From: Vibrio crassostreae 9ZC13
GTDB taxonomy: Bacteria; Pseudomonadota; Gammaproteobacteria; Enterobacterales; Vibrionaceae
Assembly (NCBI RefSeq): GCF_000272045.2
Contig: NZ_AJYZ02000019.1
Span: 228,109 to 292,108 of the forward strand
Direction of reading: 5' to 3'
DNA length: 64,000 nucleotides
This document shows, piece by piece, positions 54,928 through 64,000 of the stretch; position 1 is the stretch's first letter, and every line of letters begins with the position of its first letter. A program made the translations under genes and the position numbers. A model generated the notes under the pieces. The model did not search any database. It was given only the letters and a program-made list of their open reading frames with translations, and was not told the DNA's origin.

Positions 54928-55692
54928 ATGCTTAAAACGCAGAATCTTTCCGTCGCGTACGGCAAACAAACGATCATACCGAACCTGTCGGTTTCTATCC
55001 CTAAGGGAAAAATCACCGCATTGATAGGACCTAACGGGTGCGGTAAATCTACCTTGTTAAAGACGTTAGTCAGAATTAACAAACCAGTGGCTGGAGAGGT
55101 GTTGTTTGAAGACAAACCGCTATCAAGCTATGGCGATAAAGCGCTTGCTCGTTCGTTGTCACTTCTTCCGCAAATCTTGGTAAGCCCTGAGGGGATCACG
55201 GTAAGAAAGTTGGTCGAATATGGCCGTTCGCCTTATGTGTCTCATTGGGGGAGGCTAGGGCAGGACGATCAAAGGATTGTCGAACAAGCTATGCGTGATA
55301 CAGGTGTGCTTGAGTTTGCTGATAAGCCTGTTGAGTCACTGTCTGGTGGCCAGCGTCAAAGAGCATGGATTGCGATGGTAATTGCACAAGATACGGACGT
55401 AGTGATGTTGGATGAACCGACCACATACCTTGATATGTCTCACCAGGTGGAATTAATGAACCTGATGCAACAGATGAATGCCAAAGGAAAAACGGTGGTT
55501 GTTGTGTTGCATGATCTTAACCAAGCCAGTCGTTACTGCGACCATCTAGTGGTTTTGGAAAAAGGGTGTTTAATAGCAGAAGGCTCGCCTGATGAGGTGA
55601 TGACCGAAACTATGCTCAGTAACGTGTTTGATCTCAAAGCGAGCGTGTTTCGTGACCCTGTTTCAAATACACCAATGTGTGTCGCGATTTAG
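54928..55692 (+). CDS. pvuE: Vibrioferrin ABC importer ATPase PvuE
   Basis: 254-aa ATPase. Walker A GPNGCGKSTL; ABC signature LSGGQRQRAWIAM; Walker B DVVMLDEPTTYLD; H-loop VVLHDLNQA. FepC/FecE-like length. ATG 54928 lies 2 nt after the pvuD stop with GAGGT upstream; the TTG at 54919 is less likely. Last gene of psuA-pvuABCDE. Confidence 0.93.
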   Translation: MLKTQNLSVAYGKQTIIPNLSVSIPKGKITALIGPNGCGKSTLLKTLVRINKPVAGEVLFEDKPLSSYGDKALARSLSLLPQILVSPEGITVRKLVEYGRSPYVSHWGRLGQDDQRIVEQAMRDTGVLEFADKPVESLSGGQRQRAWIAMVIAQDTDVVMLDEPTTYLDMSHQVELMNLMQQMNAKGKTVVVVLHDLNQASRYCDHLVVLEKGCLIAEGSPDEVMTETMLSNVFDLKASVFRDPVSNTPMCVAI

Positions 55693-55920
55693 TTATCTGT
55701 TCTGAACAACGAGATCACCAAGGCACAAAGAACAGAACACAGGCAAGGAAGCCACATTAGATTAAGTCGTCTAAACTTAAGGTTTGTATGTAGTCAAAGT
55801 AGAACAGTTTGGGCTCTAAAGACGTTCTCGAAATAAATGCAAATTAGTGCTTTACCTCAACTTAACTTGAGGTATTAGGATATGCAACGTTGCTTACGAG
55901 AATACTTTAAGGAGAGAAGA

Positions 55921-56340
55921 ATGATCCAACTTGAACATGTAAATTTAGTGGTAAAAGACATCCCAGAAATGCTGGTTTTCTATAAAGCGGCGTTCCCTCA
56001 TTGGTATGTACGTGATGAGGGAAAAGGGGAGTGGTCAGGCAAGCCACGTAACTGGCTGCATTTTGGCGACGAGTACCAATACATCGCGTTGAGCGATCAC
56101 GGTGAAGGTGAAAATAGAGATTTGGCTGGGCATTCTGTTGGCCTCGCGCACTTCGCTTATGTGACCAATAATATCGAAAGCGTAACCAAGCGCCTTGTTG
56201 ATGCGGGCTTCCCAATTGCCAAACCCGGTGCCGAAGAACCTTATCGAAAAAATGTCTACTTTGTGGATCCGGCCGGTTTTGAAATCGAGTTCGTTGAGTA
56301 TTTGAGTGACGATCCAAAACTACGTAACGCTACAAGCTAG
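55921..56340 (+). CDS. VOC (glyoxalase/bleomycin-resistance fold) family protein
   Basis: 139 aa. Paired beta-alpha-beta-beta-beta modules: MIQLEHVNLVVKDIPEMLVF with the first metal-type His, HSVGLAHFAYVTNNIESVTK with a second His and FVDPAGFEIEFVEYLSDDP with the terminal Glu. Typical single-subunit VOC enzyme, substrate unknown. ATG 55921 with AAGGAG 8 nt upstream is preferred over the upstream frame from 55882. A terminator follows at 56403. Confidence 0.88.
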   Translation: MIQLEHVNLVVKDIPEMLVFYKAAFPHWYVRDEGKGEWSGKPRNWLHFGDEYQYIALSDHGEGENRDLAGHSVGLAHFAYVTNNIESVTKRLVDAGFPIAKPGAEEPYRKNVYFVDPAGFEIEFVEYLSDDPKLRNATS

Positions 56341-56402
56341 CCGTAATACGCCGCTTTATTAAAGTTGGTTAGCTGAATGAAAACGCGCTAGAGCATTTAT
56401 AG

Positions 56403-56439
56403 AAAAGGGCATTGTGGAATAATCCGCAATGCCCTTTTT
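56403..56439. terminator. Bidirectional terminator
   Basis: Stem AAAAGGGCATTG / CAATGCCCTTTT with T5, between the convergent VOC and DMT genes. Confidence 0.85.
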
Positions 56440-56493
56440 AGATCTATTTAATCGCTGATTGGCTAACTGATGTTGAGTTCTTTTAGTTGGTGT

Positions 56494-57393
56494 CTACTTA
56501 GCTTTAAACGGCATCAACAGTTGTTTGCCAAACACATTGATAAGAGCACCCGTCACAATAAGGCTACCACCTAGGTAGGTCCAAACTGATGGAATCTCAT
56601 TGAACACCCAAACACCTAATAGTGCTGAGAATACGATCTGAACGTATGAGTAAGCTGAAGCTTTACCAGCCGCTTGAGTTTGCATTGCTTTGGTCAAACC
56701 ATATTGGCCGATCTGAGTGAAAATCCCGACTAGAACCAGCATCATGGTTAAGAAAAGGCTAGGCCACACAAAGTCGTTCCAGATCAGGGCGGTCGATATT
56801 GGCAGGGCGACCAGTGGGAAGTAGAAGATGATCACTGAGCTGTCTTCAGTTTGGCTAAGCTTTCTTACAATCACATAAGCAATTGAGCTACCAAACGCGC
56901 CACACAACGCCAGCATAATACTGAATAGCGGCAACTCGCTGCTCGCGCTGCTGTCCATGCTTGGCTGTACCATTACCGATAATCCCGCTAGGCAGAATAC
57001 AATGCATATCATGGTCGATTTTTGGACGCGTTCTTTCAGGAACAGTACGCCAAGTAACGCAGTAAATACGGGATGCACGTATTGCAGAATGGTTGCTTCT
57101 GCTAACGGAAGAGTGGTTACAGCGTAGTAAACACACATCAAGGCTGCGGTACCAACAGCGCCACGAACAAACAACAGAGGTTTGTTATTGCCCCAGATCG
57201 AAATGCCTTTTCGTTTGACGTCGATGTAGCTGATGATCAACGACACCAAAGCCCTTGCTGCAACAATTTCAAATACAGGTATGCCGTAATTGCTAACGTA
57301 TTTCACACAAGCTGACATCAGTGCGAATCCAAAAGCAGAAAGGATCATGAACCGAACCCCTACAGGGATCAGTGAAAAAGAGAAAGAAGGCAT
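56494..57393 (-). CDS. DMT-superfamily (EamA) transporter
   Basis: About 299-aa inner-membrane protein with ten hydrophobic segments in two EamA repeats: MILSAFGFALMSACVKYVSN with LPLAEATILQYVHPVFTALL in the first, and LALCGAFGSSIAYVIVRKLS with KASAYSYVQIVFSALLGVWV in the second. Probable drug/metabolite exporter, substrate unknown. The frame opens at a TTG at 57486 (330 aa); the ATG at 57393 gives the usual family length but has no strong ribosome binding site, so the start is uncertain. Confidence 0.85.
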   Translation of the reverse strand: MPSFSFSLIPVGVRFMILSAFGFALMSACVKYVSNYGIPVFEIVAARALVSLIISYIDVKRKGISIWGNNKPLLFVRGAVGTAALMCVYYAVTTLPLAEATILQYVHPVFTALLGVLFLKERVQKSTMICIVFCLAGLSVMVQPSMDSSASSELPLFSIMLALCGAFGSSIAYVIVRKLSQTEDSSVIIFYFPLVALPISTALIWNDFVWPSLFLTMMLVLVGIFTQIGQYGLTKAMQTQAAGKASAYSYVQIVFSALLGVWVFNEIPSVWTYLGGSLIVTGALINVFGKQLLMPFKAK

Positions 57394-57661
57394 AAAAATA
57401 TCAATTGGTTGAGGGGAAAAGGAATCATAACGTAGTTTAGAAGAGCCGACCAAAGTCTTTGTCCTGTTCTGGTCAACTTGATTCAATTAATTCTCATTTC
57501 AGTTCTGTTCGTTTTTATCTCACATAAGATCGGCGACAGCTCAGTTTTATAAAATCATCATCAACAGAAGGTGACGCTAATTCAACTCTGATTTATCCGT
57601 CGTTTTAATTGTCGTTCTTATTCATATCATTCTTGTGAATTTATAATGAGAGATATGTTCT

Positions 57662-59062
57662 ATGAAACCAATCAATACCCTACTCATATCCGCACTTGCC
57701 GTTTGTTCTTTTAGCTCAGCTACTTATGCTGACACTATTTTGCATGCTTTCAATTGGAAGTATTCGGACGTAACGGCCAACGCCGATCAAATTGCACAAG
57801 CTGGCTATAAGAAGGTGCTTGTGGCACCTGCAATGAAGTCTAGCGGCAGCCAATGGTGGGCGCGTTACCAACCTCAAGACCTTCGTACCATTGATTCACC
57901 TCTCGGCAACAAACAAGATTTAGCTGCAATGATTGCCGCACTCAAAGGTGTGGGTGTTGATGTGTATGCCGATGTGGTGTTGAACCATATGGCGAATGAA
58001 AGCTGGAAGCGAAGTGACTTGGATTACCCAGGCACTGAAGTGCTAAACGATTATGCGAGCCGTTCAAGTTACTATGCTGATCAGACTCTGTTTGGCAGCT
58101 TAGCGCAAGGTTTTGTCTCGGCTAACGATTTCCATGCCGCAGGTTGTATTTCAGATTGGAACGATCCTGGTCACGTTCAGTACTGGCGTTTGTGTGGTGC
58201 CGATGGCGATGTAGGTTTACCTGACCTTGATCCAAACAACTGGGTGGTTTCACAGCAACGTTTATATCTGAAAGCGCTAAAAGATATGGGGATCAAAGGT
58301 TTCCGTATTGATGCGGTAAAACACATGAGCCAGTACCAAATCGATCAGGTATTCACGTCTGAAATTACTGCGAACATGCATGTGTTTGGCGAGGTGATTA
58401 CCAGCGGTGGAGAAGGGAACAGCGGCTATGAGTCGTTCTTAGCGCCGTACCTGAATAATACTAATCACTCCGCGTACGATTTCCCGCTGTTTGCGTCGAT
58501 TCGAACTGCATTCTCTATGGACGGTGGCTTGAACCAATTGCATGATCCAAAAGCGTACGGCCAAGCATTGGATGACAATCGCTCAATTACTTTTGCGATC
58601 ACACATGATATTCCAACCAATGACGGTTTCCGTTACCAAATTATGGATCCACAAGACGAGCAGCTTGCTTACGCTTACATCCTTGGCAAAGATGGCGGTA
58701 CGCCGTTGATCTACAGCGATGACCTACCGGATTCTGAAGACAAGGATAACGGTCGTTGGGGCAATGTTTGGAATAGTTCGAATATGAAGAATATGCTGAG
58801 CTTCCACAATGCGATGCAAGGTAAATCGATGACGATGATTTCGAGCGACCAATGTACTTTGTTGTTTAAGCGTGGCAAAGAAGGCGTTGTTGGTATTAAC
58901 AAGTGTGGCGAAACCCGTGGCGTGACGGTTGATACCTACCAGCATGAATTTAATTGGAATGTTCAATACAAAGACGTATTAAGCAGCGCGACAGAAACCA
59001 TTTCTTCTCGCTACCATACCTTCAATTTACCACCACGCAGTGCGCGTATGTTTAAGCTTTAA
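57662..59062 (+). CDS. Secreted alpha-amylase, GH13
   Basis: 466 aa with a Sec signal (LLISALAVCSFSSATYA, cut near residue 23). It hydrolyses alpha-1,4 glucan. GH13 conserved regions: DVYADVVLNHM; GFRIDAVKHM (nucleophile Asp217); VFGEVI (acid/base Glu244); FAITHDIPTN (His315-Asp316). A C-terminal beta domain (SARMFKL end) completes the typical short A-B-C architecture. No starch-binding module. It stands alone, followed by the convergent LysR gene; no maltose genes lie nearby. Confidence 0.93.
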   Translation: MKPINTLLISALAVCSFSSATYADTILHAFNWKYSDVTANADQIAQAGYKKVLVAPAMKSSGSQWWARYQPQDLRTIDSPLGNKQDLAAMIAALKGVGVDVYADVVLNHMANESWKRSDLDYPGTEVLNDYASRSSYYADQTLFGSLAQGFVSANDFHAAGCISDWNDPGHVQYWRLCGADGDVGLPDLDPNNWVVSQQRLYLKALKDMGIKGFRIDAVKHMSQYQIDQVFTSEITANMHVFGEVITSGGEGNSGYESFLAPYLNNTNHSAYDFPLFASIRTAFSMDGGLNQLHDPKAYGQALDDNRSITFAITHDIPTNDGFRYQIMDPQDEQLAYAYILGKDGGTPLIYSDDLPDSEDKDNGRWGNVWNSSNMKNMLSFHNAMQGKSMTMISSDQCTLLFKRGKEGVVGINKCGETRGVTVDTYQHEFNWNVQYKDVLSSATETISSRYHTFNLPPRSARMFKL

Positions 59063-59152
59063 TGCTTATTCTCTAGAGCGAACACCACTGGTAAAAAGCA
59101 TAAGCCGTAGCAAGTTCTGCGGTTTATTTGTATCTAAGCTTAAGGCTTACCG

Positions 59153-60109
59153 TTACTGTTGATCGCTAATAACACCAAACCATTGATATTGCTGTGCGAG
59201 TACTTTCAGCAACTCGATCTCTTTTGTTGTCTCTTCTCTAAGCCATTCAATAAGGTCGTTGATGATAGGCGTGTGACTACGCTGGTGCATGAAGTAAGTC
59301 CAAGCACTGTGTTGGATTTTTGCATTTCTAGGGCAGTACAAGAAGCCTCGTTGGAGATCTTGTTGAACTAACAACAGATCCGTGACCGTAACCCCTTCAC
59401 CGGATAGACAGGCACTGAGCGCCATATCTAAAGACAAGAAGCTGGTATTTCTGACAGGTTTCTTTGGTGGGAATTCAACATCGGCCAGCCACACTTTCCA
59501 GTCGTGATGATCTAAGGTTGGATGCAGCCTTGGCAAGGTTAAGATTGAATCAAGGTCGGTGTCTTTGGTGGTTAAACTAGTAGAGCAAACCGGCGCCATG
59601 AACTCTTCACGCAAGAAGGTAATGTCAGGTGCCTTGTCATAGCGTTTTTTGAAACGCGTGTGGAAGATCAGTAGATCATACTCACTACTATTAATCGATT
59701 CGTCTTCCTCAATCACAGGAACAATGACTATCTCATGATCTTGATAACGCTCGTTTAATTCCCGAACTTTGGAGATCAATACTCGCGTCGCGAAACTCAG
59801 AGTCGCTTTGATCACGATACGCTTCTGCTTGGGCTCACTCCAAGAGGCGATAACAGCTTCGATATTACCGTAGCTTTCTCGCAAAGCGACATACAAATCA
59901 TGACCTTGTACCGTTAATTCTATGGCTCGATGCTTACGAATAACCAGTGATGCGTTTAACTCATCTTCAAGCTGTTTGATCTGTCGGCTGATCGCACTTT
60001 GTGTCACATGCAGCTCTTCGGCAGCCAGAGTAAAGTTCATCAGCCTTGCGGCAGCTTCAAAGGCTTTTAAGCCATTATGTGATGATGGCAAGCTAGGATA
60101 TGGGGTCAT
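59153..60109 (-). CDS. LysR-family transcriptional regulator (GcvA-like)
   Basis: 318 aa. HTH LPSSHNGLKAFEAAARLMNF, with TLAAEELHVTQSAISRQIKQ; substrate-binding domain from residue 95. The start MTPYPSLPSSHNGLKAFEAA resembles GcvA/TrpI-type regulators. Divergent from the MATE gene (100-bp spacer), so a regulatory role there is plausible; no clear operator was recognised. Confidence 0.9.
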   Translation of the reverse strand: MTPYPSLPSSHNGLKAFEAAARLMNFTLAAEELHVTQSAISRQIKQLEDELNASLVIRKHRAIELTVQGHDLYVALRESYGNIEAVIASWSEPKQKRIVIKATLSFATRVLISKVRELNERYQDHEIVIVPVIEEDESINSSEYDLLIFHTRFKKRYDKAPDITFLREEFMAPVCSTSLTTKDTDLDSILTLPRLHPTLDHHDWKVWLADVEFPPKKPVRNTSFLSLDMALSACLSGEGVTVTDLLLVQQDLQRGFLYCPRNAKIQHSAWTYFMHQRSHTPIINDLIEWLREETTKEIELLKVLAQQYQWFGVISDQQ

Positions 60110-60209
60110 AATTCGTTCGCATGAGTTTATGGAATGTTAGAGTCGCAAATTTATCAATTGAACGCTAGCCTCATCGATCGTATTTTGGGCGAAATTACCT
60201 GAGGCGCTC

Positions 60210-61562
60210 ATGAAAAAAATACTCACTCTTGCATTCCCTTTGATCATTTCACAGCTGATCTCTATGGCTTTAGTCCTTACTGATGTTTGGATGATGTCGC
60301 GTATCAGTGTGTCAGCCCTTGCGGCTGGTGGCTTAGGTGCCTCAATCTACTTTTTCATCTTCATTATTGCGAGCAGCACCGTGGGTTGTGTCGCGAATTT
60401 GATTGCGATCGCTTATGGTCAGCGAGTAGCTCGCCCTGAGTTTGGTAATACTCAAATTAGATTGGCGGTGAAAGGCGCAACCATGTTGGCATTCGTGCTC
60501 AGCGTGACCTTAATGGCCAGCTTCTGGTTTGCTCCGTTGGTATTAGAAGCAGCCAAACAGCCACCAGAAGTGATCACTTTAGCCATGGAATATGTCCATG
60601 CTTTGAAGTGGGTAATGTTGCCTTCGCTTATCTTGTTGGTACTTCGTGGCTTAACCAGTGCGTTTGGCAACGTGCGCTCCATTCTTGTGATGTCGATTAT
60701 CACCGTAATTCTGAATGTGCCAGTGAGCTACTTTCTCACCTTCCAATTAGGCATGGGCTTAACAGGTTTAGGGCTTGGTACGGCTATCGCGGCATTTATC
60801 GTGATGGTTGGATATACGGTTTGGGTATTTAAGCGTGACGAGTTTAAGCAGTTCGCCCCTTGGCTAAATACAGAAGAGTATTCAATCAAGTTGATGAGCC
60901 CATTGTTGTTGATGGGTCTACCTATCGGCTTGGCTGCTTTACTTGAGCATGGCTTGATTTACGGTGGCACCTTGATGGCGGGCACGATCAGTATTGCTTC
61001 GTTAGCCTTGCACCAAATCTTGCTGCAATGTTTAAGCTTTACTTGGAACTTCAATTTTGGTTTCTCACAAGCTGCGGCGATTTTGGTTGGCCGTGATTTT
61101 GGCGCGGGTAACTACGAAGGAATAAAAAGAACCTCGATTCAAAGCTTCATATTGGTGTCGGTGTTGAGTGTGGCGTTGTCGGCCGTGTTCATTATATGGC
61201 CTGAGATGATCGCTTCTATCTTCAAGTTAGACGATGGCACGGGTGCTATGACTTCACTACTGGCTTCTGTGATTTGGGTCGTTGCTTTGTGCTTTATTGT
61301 TGATGCTTGGCAGCTACTGGCGATTAACCTGCTAAGAGGCATGAAGATTGTCTCTATGCCAACCGTGATGACTGCCATCGGTTACTGGGTATTTGGCTTG
61401 CCTGCGGCTTGGTATTTGATGCCTAAGTTCGAATTGGCAGGGATTTGGGGCGGAATCGGTGTTGGCTTAGGCGTGACAGGTATTCTGCTGCTTATCCAAT
61501 TGATGCGTGTCATTCAAAAGAACAACCAATCTCCAGATTTGTCGAATCATGCTTATACGTGA
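60210..61562 (+). CDS. MATE-family efflux transporter
   Basis: 450-aa inner-membrane multidrug/toxin extruder with 12 hydrophobic segments in two repeats. Begins MKKILTLAFPLIISQLISMA; VLTDVWMMSRISVSALAAGG is the first-repeat signature and LPIGLAALLEHGLIYGGTLM the second. NorM-like, H+ or Na+ driven. Ribosome binding site TGAGG at 7-8 nt. Divergent from a LysR gene. Confidence 0.9.
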   Translation: MKKILTLAFPLIISQLISMALVLTDVWMMSRISVSALAAGGLGASIYFFIFIIASSTVGCVANLIAIAYGQRVARPEFGNTQIRLAVKGATMLAFVLSVTLMASFWFAPLVLEAAKQPPEVITLAMEYVHALKWVMLPSLILLVLRGLTSAFGNVRSILVMSIITVILNVPVSYFLTFQLGMGLTGLGLGTAIAAFIVMVGYTVWVFKRDEFKQFAPWLNTEEYSIKLMSPLLLMGLPIGLAALLEHGLIYGGTLMAGTISIASLALHQILLQCLSFTWNFNFGFSQAAAILVGRDFGAGNYEGIKRTSIQSFILVSVLSVALSAVFIIWPEMIASIFKLDDGTGAMTSLLASVIWVVALCFIVDAWQLLAINLLRGMKIVSMPTVMTAIGYWVFGLPAAWYLMPKFELAGIWGGIGVGLGVTGILLLIQLMRVIQKNNQSPDLSNHAYT

Positions 61563-61762
61563 TTTGCTTGTGATGCTCGCCTTTACCATGGAACCTTGAA
61601 CGATAAACGTTGTATTGCTGACCGAGAACTATCAATTACCAACAATGACCTATAAGCCCTAAATTGCGTACTTCGTAATTTAGACCTTGGTCTTACAGAA
61701 ACCGAGCTAAAAGGTGACTAGAATGATTTGAGTTGCTCACCGTTTTATCAAGGAATACACAA

Positions 61763-62008
61763 ATGGAAGTTGGATTGTTCTGGGCTGAAAAAGGAATGTT
61801 AGTGCTTGGCGCACTGTTTGTTTTGACGAGCATGATGCAGTACGGAAGACGCAGTAGCGATTGGAAAGGCGTGATTACGATGTTCTACAAGCGTATCCCA
61901 ATGAACATCGCCGAATACAAATGGTATCGCCTGGGGATCGCGTTGTTGGTATTTGCTGTGATCATACGTTTCGCATTACTGATTTTATGGCCTTCATATC
62001 AGTTCTAG
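61763..62008 (+). CDS. Small inner-membrane protein
   Basis: 81 aa from ATG 61763 (AAGGAA 8 nt upstream). Two hydrophobic segments: about residues 12-24 (MLVLGALFVLTSM) and 58-76 (IALLVFAVIIRFALLILWP), separated by a basic loop (YGRRSSDWKGVITMFYKRIP). Looks like a genuine small membrane protein with both ends on the same side. No family recognised. Confidence 0.7.
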   Translation: MEVGLFWAEKGMLVLGALFVLTSMMQYGRRSSDWKGVITMFYKRIPMNIAEYKWYRLGIALLVFAVIIRFALLILWPSYQF

Positions 62009-62327
62009 TTCTCTTGCATTAGCTTTGTTGGATAGCTCTCTATCATGGCTACATAAAGCCGTTCAATGAATGAGTCAGTCGAGCCTTAATAAACCCGCTT
62101 GTTAAGGCTGCTGTTAAATATAATAGTGCTATTACTCAACAGCAAGGATTGGCTATTACCTTTGTAGCATATTGTTTTTCATGAAGAATAATGCGAAATA
62201 ATAGCTTACCCACCTGTTTCATCATTCTTACTAATAATCTGCACATAAATCCATTCACCCCGTACCTGATACCATAATGTTCTGTTACACTCGGTCGAAT
62301 TAGCTTTAATTTGTCAGTGGTGCATTT
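62009..62327. other. Intergenic region, no gene seen
   Basis: 319 bp, AT-rich, without a credible small gene or terminator hairpin; should contain the promoter of the REC-CheC/PAS unit. Confidence 0.45.
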
Positions 62328-63332
62328 ATGTCGTTCCCAGTTCTTATATGTGATGATTCTGCGTTAGCAAGGAAGCAGATGGCTCGGTCACTGCCTAGTT
62401 CTCTAAATGCAGATATAACTTTTGCTGTTCATGGGCTTAATGCACTTGAAGAGCTCGCTAAAAACCAATTCAAATTGATGTTCCTCGACCTAACCATGCC
62501 GGAATTAGACGGCTATGGCACATTGGAAGAGATGCAACGTTTAGGCGATACCACGCCAGTTGTCGTTGTTTCTGGTGACATACAACCAAAAGCACAACAG
62601 AAGGTGCTGGATCTTGGCGCCAAAGCATTTTTGCAAAAGCCGATTGATAAAGAAGCGTTAAAAGCGATTCTACGTGAGCATGTTGAGCCACCAAAACAGC
62701 CTCAACTTATTACGCCAGCACCGCTAGAGCTACCGATTCTGCGCCGACGTGACATCTATATGGAAGTTGCGAACGTTGCGATAGGTCGAGCAGCCGATGC
62801 ATTGGCGCGCCATTTTAATGTATTCGTTCACTTACCATTACCGAACGTTAACATCTTCGAAGTGAGTGAATTGCACATGGCACTTCGTGACCTAGCGGAT
62901 AACGACCAAGTGTCGGGTGTTTGCCAAGGCTTCAGTGGAGAAGGCATTGCAGGTGAAGCATTAGTCTTGTTGAGTGATTCCAGTGTGAGCGATCTTAAGA
63001 AGCTCATGAAGGTGCCAACAGAAAGCGAGCAGCTAGAAGAACTAGAGCTGTTGATGGATGTATCGAACATCTTAGTCGGCTCATTCTTGAATGGGTTAGG
63101 GGAGCAGTCGGAAGTTCGTTTCTTCCAGAGCTCTCCTGTGTTGCTAGGTCAACACATCTCGATTGATTCGGTGATTGAAAATACCAGCGGCTCGTTCAAA
63201 AAGACCATGACCTTTGAAGTTAGCTACAACATTGATGGCACTTCTATCCGTTGTGACCTTCTGTTTATGTTCGTTGATGAGTCTCTGCCTCTTCTAGACA
63301 ACAAATTGGCCTACCTAATGGAGGAGTTTTAA
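62328..63332 (+). CDS. Response regulator with CheC-type phosphatase domain
   Basis: 334 aa. Residues 1-118 form a receiver domain: acidic pair Asp9-Asp10, phosphoacceptor Asp54 (MFLDLTMPELDG), Ser82 and Lys104 (FLQKPI). Residues 135-334 form a CheC/CheX-like domain with both phosphatase motifs: E146-x-x-N149 (MEVANVAIGRA) and D244-x-x-N247 (LLMDVSNILVGSFLNGLGE). It may dephosphorylate a CheY-type protein, with output gated by its own receiver. One nucleotide separates its stop from the PAS gene, so they form one operon. Confidence 0.9.
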   Translation: MSFPVLICDDSALARKQMARSLPSSLNADITFAVHGLNALEELAKNQFKLMFLDLTMPELDGYGTLEEMQRLGDTTPVVVVSGDIQPKAQQKVLDLGAKAFLQKPIDKEALKAILREHVEPPKQPQLITPAPLELPILRRRDIYMEVANVAIGRAADALARHFNVFVHLPLPNVNIFEVSELHMALRDLADNDQVSGVCQGFSGEGIAGEALVLLSDSSVSDLKKLMKVPTESEQLEELELLMDVSNILVGSFLNGLGEQSEVRFFQSSPVLLGQHISIDSVIENTSGSFKKTMTFEVSYNIDGTSIRCDLLFMFVDESLPLLDNKLAYLMEEF

Positions 63333-63333
63333 T

Positions 63334-63774
63334 ATGCTGAATCTTCCTGCTGAATTTGAACAGTTCCACTGGATGGTCGACATGGTTCAAAACGTCGATA
63401 TGGGGCTGGTGGTTATTAACCGTGATTTTCAGGTACAAGTCTGGAATGGTTTCATGACGCACCATAGTGGTAAGCAATCGCATGATGCGATCGGTAAGTC
63501 GATCTTTGAGTTATTCCCTGAAATTCCTGAAGAGTGGTTTAGGCTTAAAACAAAACCGGTTTATGACCTAGGCTGCCGTAGCTTCATAACGTGGCAACAA
63601 AGGCCTTATCTGTTTAAGTGCCGCAACGTGAGGCCAGTAACTCAGCAAGCCGACTTTATGTATCAGAACGTCACGCTTAACCCGATGCGTTCTCCAACGG
63701 GGCAAGTGACATCCTTGTTCTTGTCGATTCAAGATGCGACTGCTGAAGCTCTGATGTCTCAGAAAAAGGCTTGA
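63334..63774 (+). CDS. Stand-alone PAS-domain protein
   Basis: 146 aa, almost entirely one PAS fold: MVQNVDMGLVVINRDFQVQV, WNGFMTHHSGKQSHDAIGKS, FELFPEIPEEWF, ending VTSLFLSIQDATAEALMSQK. No output domain. Overlapping transcription with the REC-CheC gene suggests it provides a sensory input or partner for that protein, possibly together with a histidine kinase encoded elsewhere. Terminator 55 nt downstream. Confidence 0.88.
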   Translation: MLNLPAEFEQFHWMVDMVQNVDMGLVVINRDFQVQVWNGFMTHHSGKQSHDAIGKSIFELFPEIPEEWFRLKTKPVYDLGCRSFITWQQRPYLFKCRNVRPVTQQADFMYQNVTLNPMRSPTGQVTSLFLSIQDATAEALMSQKKA

Positions 63775-63828
63775 CGTACCTTAAGGTGAAAATTGAATCG
63801 CCTTATAAGAGCACTCTGAAAACCAAAT

Positions 63829-63863
63829 AAAAATGGCCAAGGTTAATCCCCTTGGCCATTTTT
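63829..63863 (+). terminator. Terminator of the REC-CheC/PAS operon
   Basis: Stem AAAAATGGCCAAGG / CCTTGGCCATTTTT with a 7-nt loop. Confidence 0.88.
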
Positions 63864-64000
63864 GTATCTGATCCTGTAGTAATGAGTTCGAACTAAAGAA
63901 AGGCGTTCCGTGTTCGTTAACTTTAGTCGAGTTGTTGTTAGGCTCTATCAACAGCGGCTTGTATCCGCTGGGTTCTCATAAATAAGCGCATCTAACCTGC

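Overview
The window looks like a stretch of the second chromosome of a Vibrio, probably close to the Splendidus clade. This is inferred from gene content (a complete vibrioferrin siderophore locus, a stand-alone acetate kinase, an RNase II / DEAD-box helicase pair, periplasmic alpha-amylase), moderate GC and gene style. No rRNA, tRNA, CRISPR array, intact transposase or integrase was found.

Layout. 1-12 kb: SgrR-type regulator, a Ca-loop lipoprotein, a large FAD dehydrogenase, 7Fe ferredoxin, a SpoU-type RNA methyltransferase, an aldo-keto reductase, an unlisted 48-codon small gene, peptidase T, a DM13 protein, an MscS-like channel and dCMP deaminase. 12-20 kb: an RND efflux adaptor/pump pair, a MaoC-domain protein, a PstS-like binding protein, a hypothetical protein and an AraC regulator. 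20-26.5 kb: rnb, a DEAD-box helicase with a long RGG tail, and ackA. 26.4-29.8 kb: an apparent accessory insert (GlxA-type regulator, metallo-beta-lactamase-fold hydrolase, CPBP membrane protease, decayed gene ends). It is bounded by two copies of the ackA 3' end whose three differences are all at third codon positions. 30-39.7 kb: a frameshifted small gene, a cysteine synthase-like enzyme, a divergent XRE-cupin/BenE pair with paired operators, a lipoprotein, a Cys-rich small protein, and a LysR / leaderless substrate-binding protein / quinone oxidoreductase-like group sharing a repeated palindrome, then a CIA30 protein.

40-55.7 kb: the vibrioferrin locus. The biosynthesis/export genes pvsABCDE run leftward. 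The receptor and ABC uptake genes psuA-pvuABCDE run rightward. They diverge from an AT-rich intergenic region with a Fur-box-like sequence, so iron starvation would induce synthesis, export, recapture and import together. 55.9-64 kb: VOC protein, DMT transporter, alpha-amylase, LysR regulator divergent from a MATE pump, a small membrane protein, and a two-gene unit of a REC-CheC protein and a PAS protein.

The most notable items are the ackA 3'-end duplication bounding a roughly 3.3 kb island, the shared 19-bp palindrome defining a small LysR-linked regulon, the twin CGTTATAACG operators between the XRE-cupin gene and benE, the frameshifted small gene at 30.0-30.2 kb and the unlisted small gene at 8.1-8.2 kb. 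All functional calls are from reading the sequence; no database search was possible.
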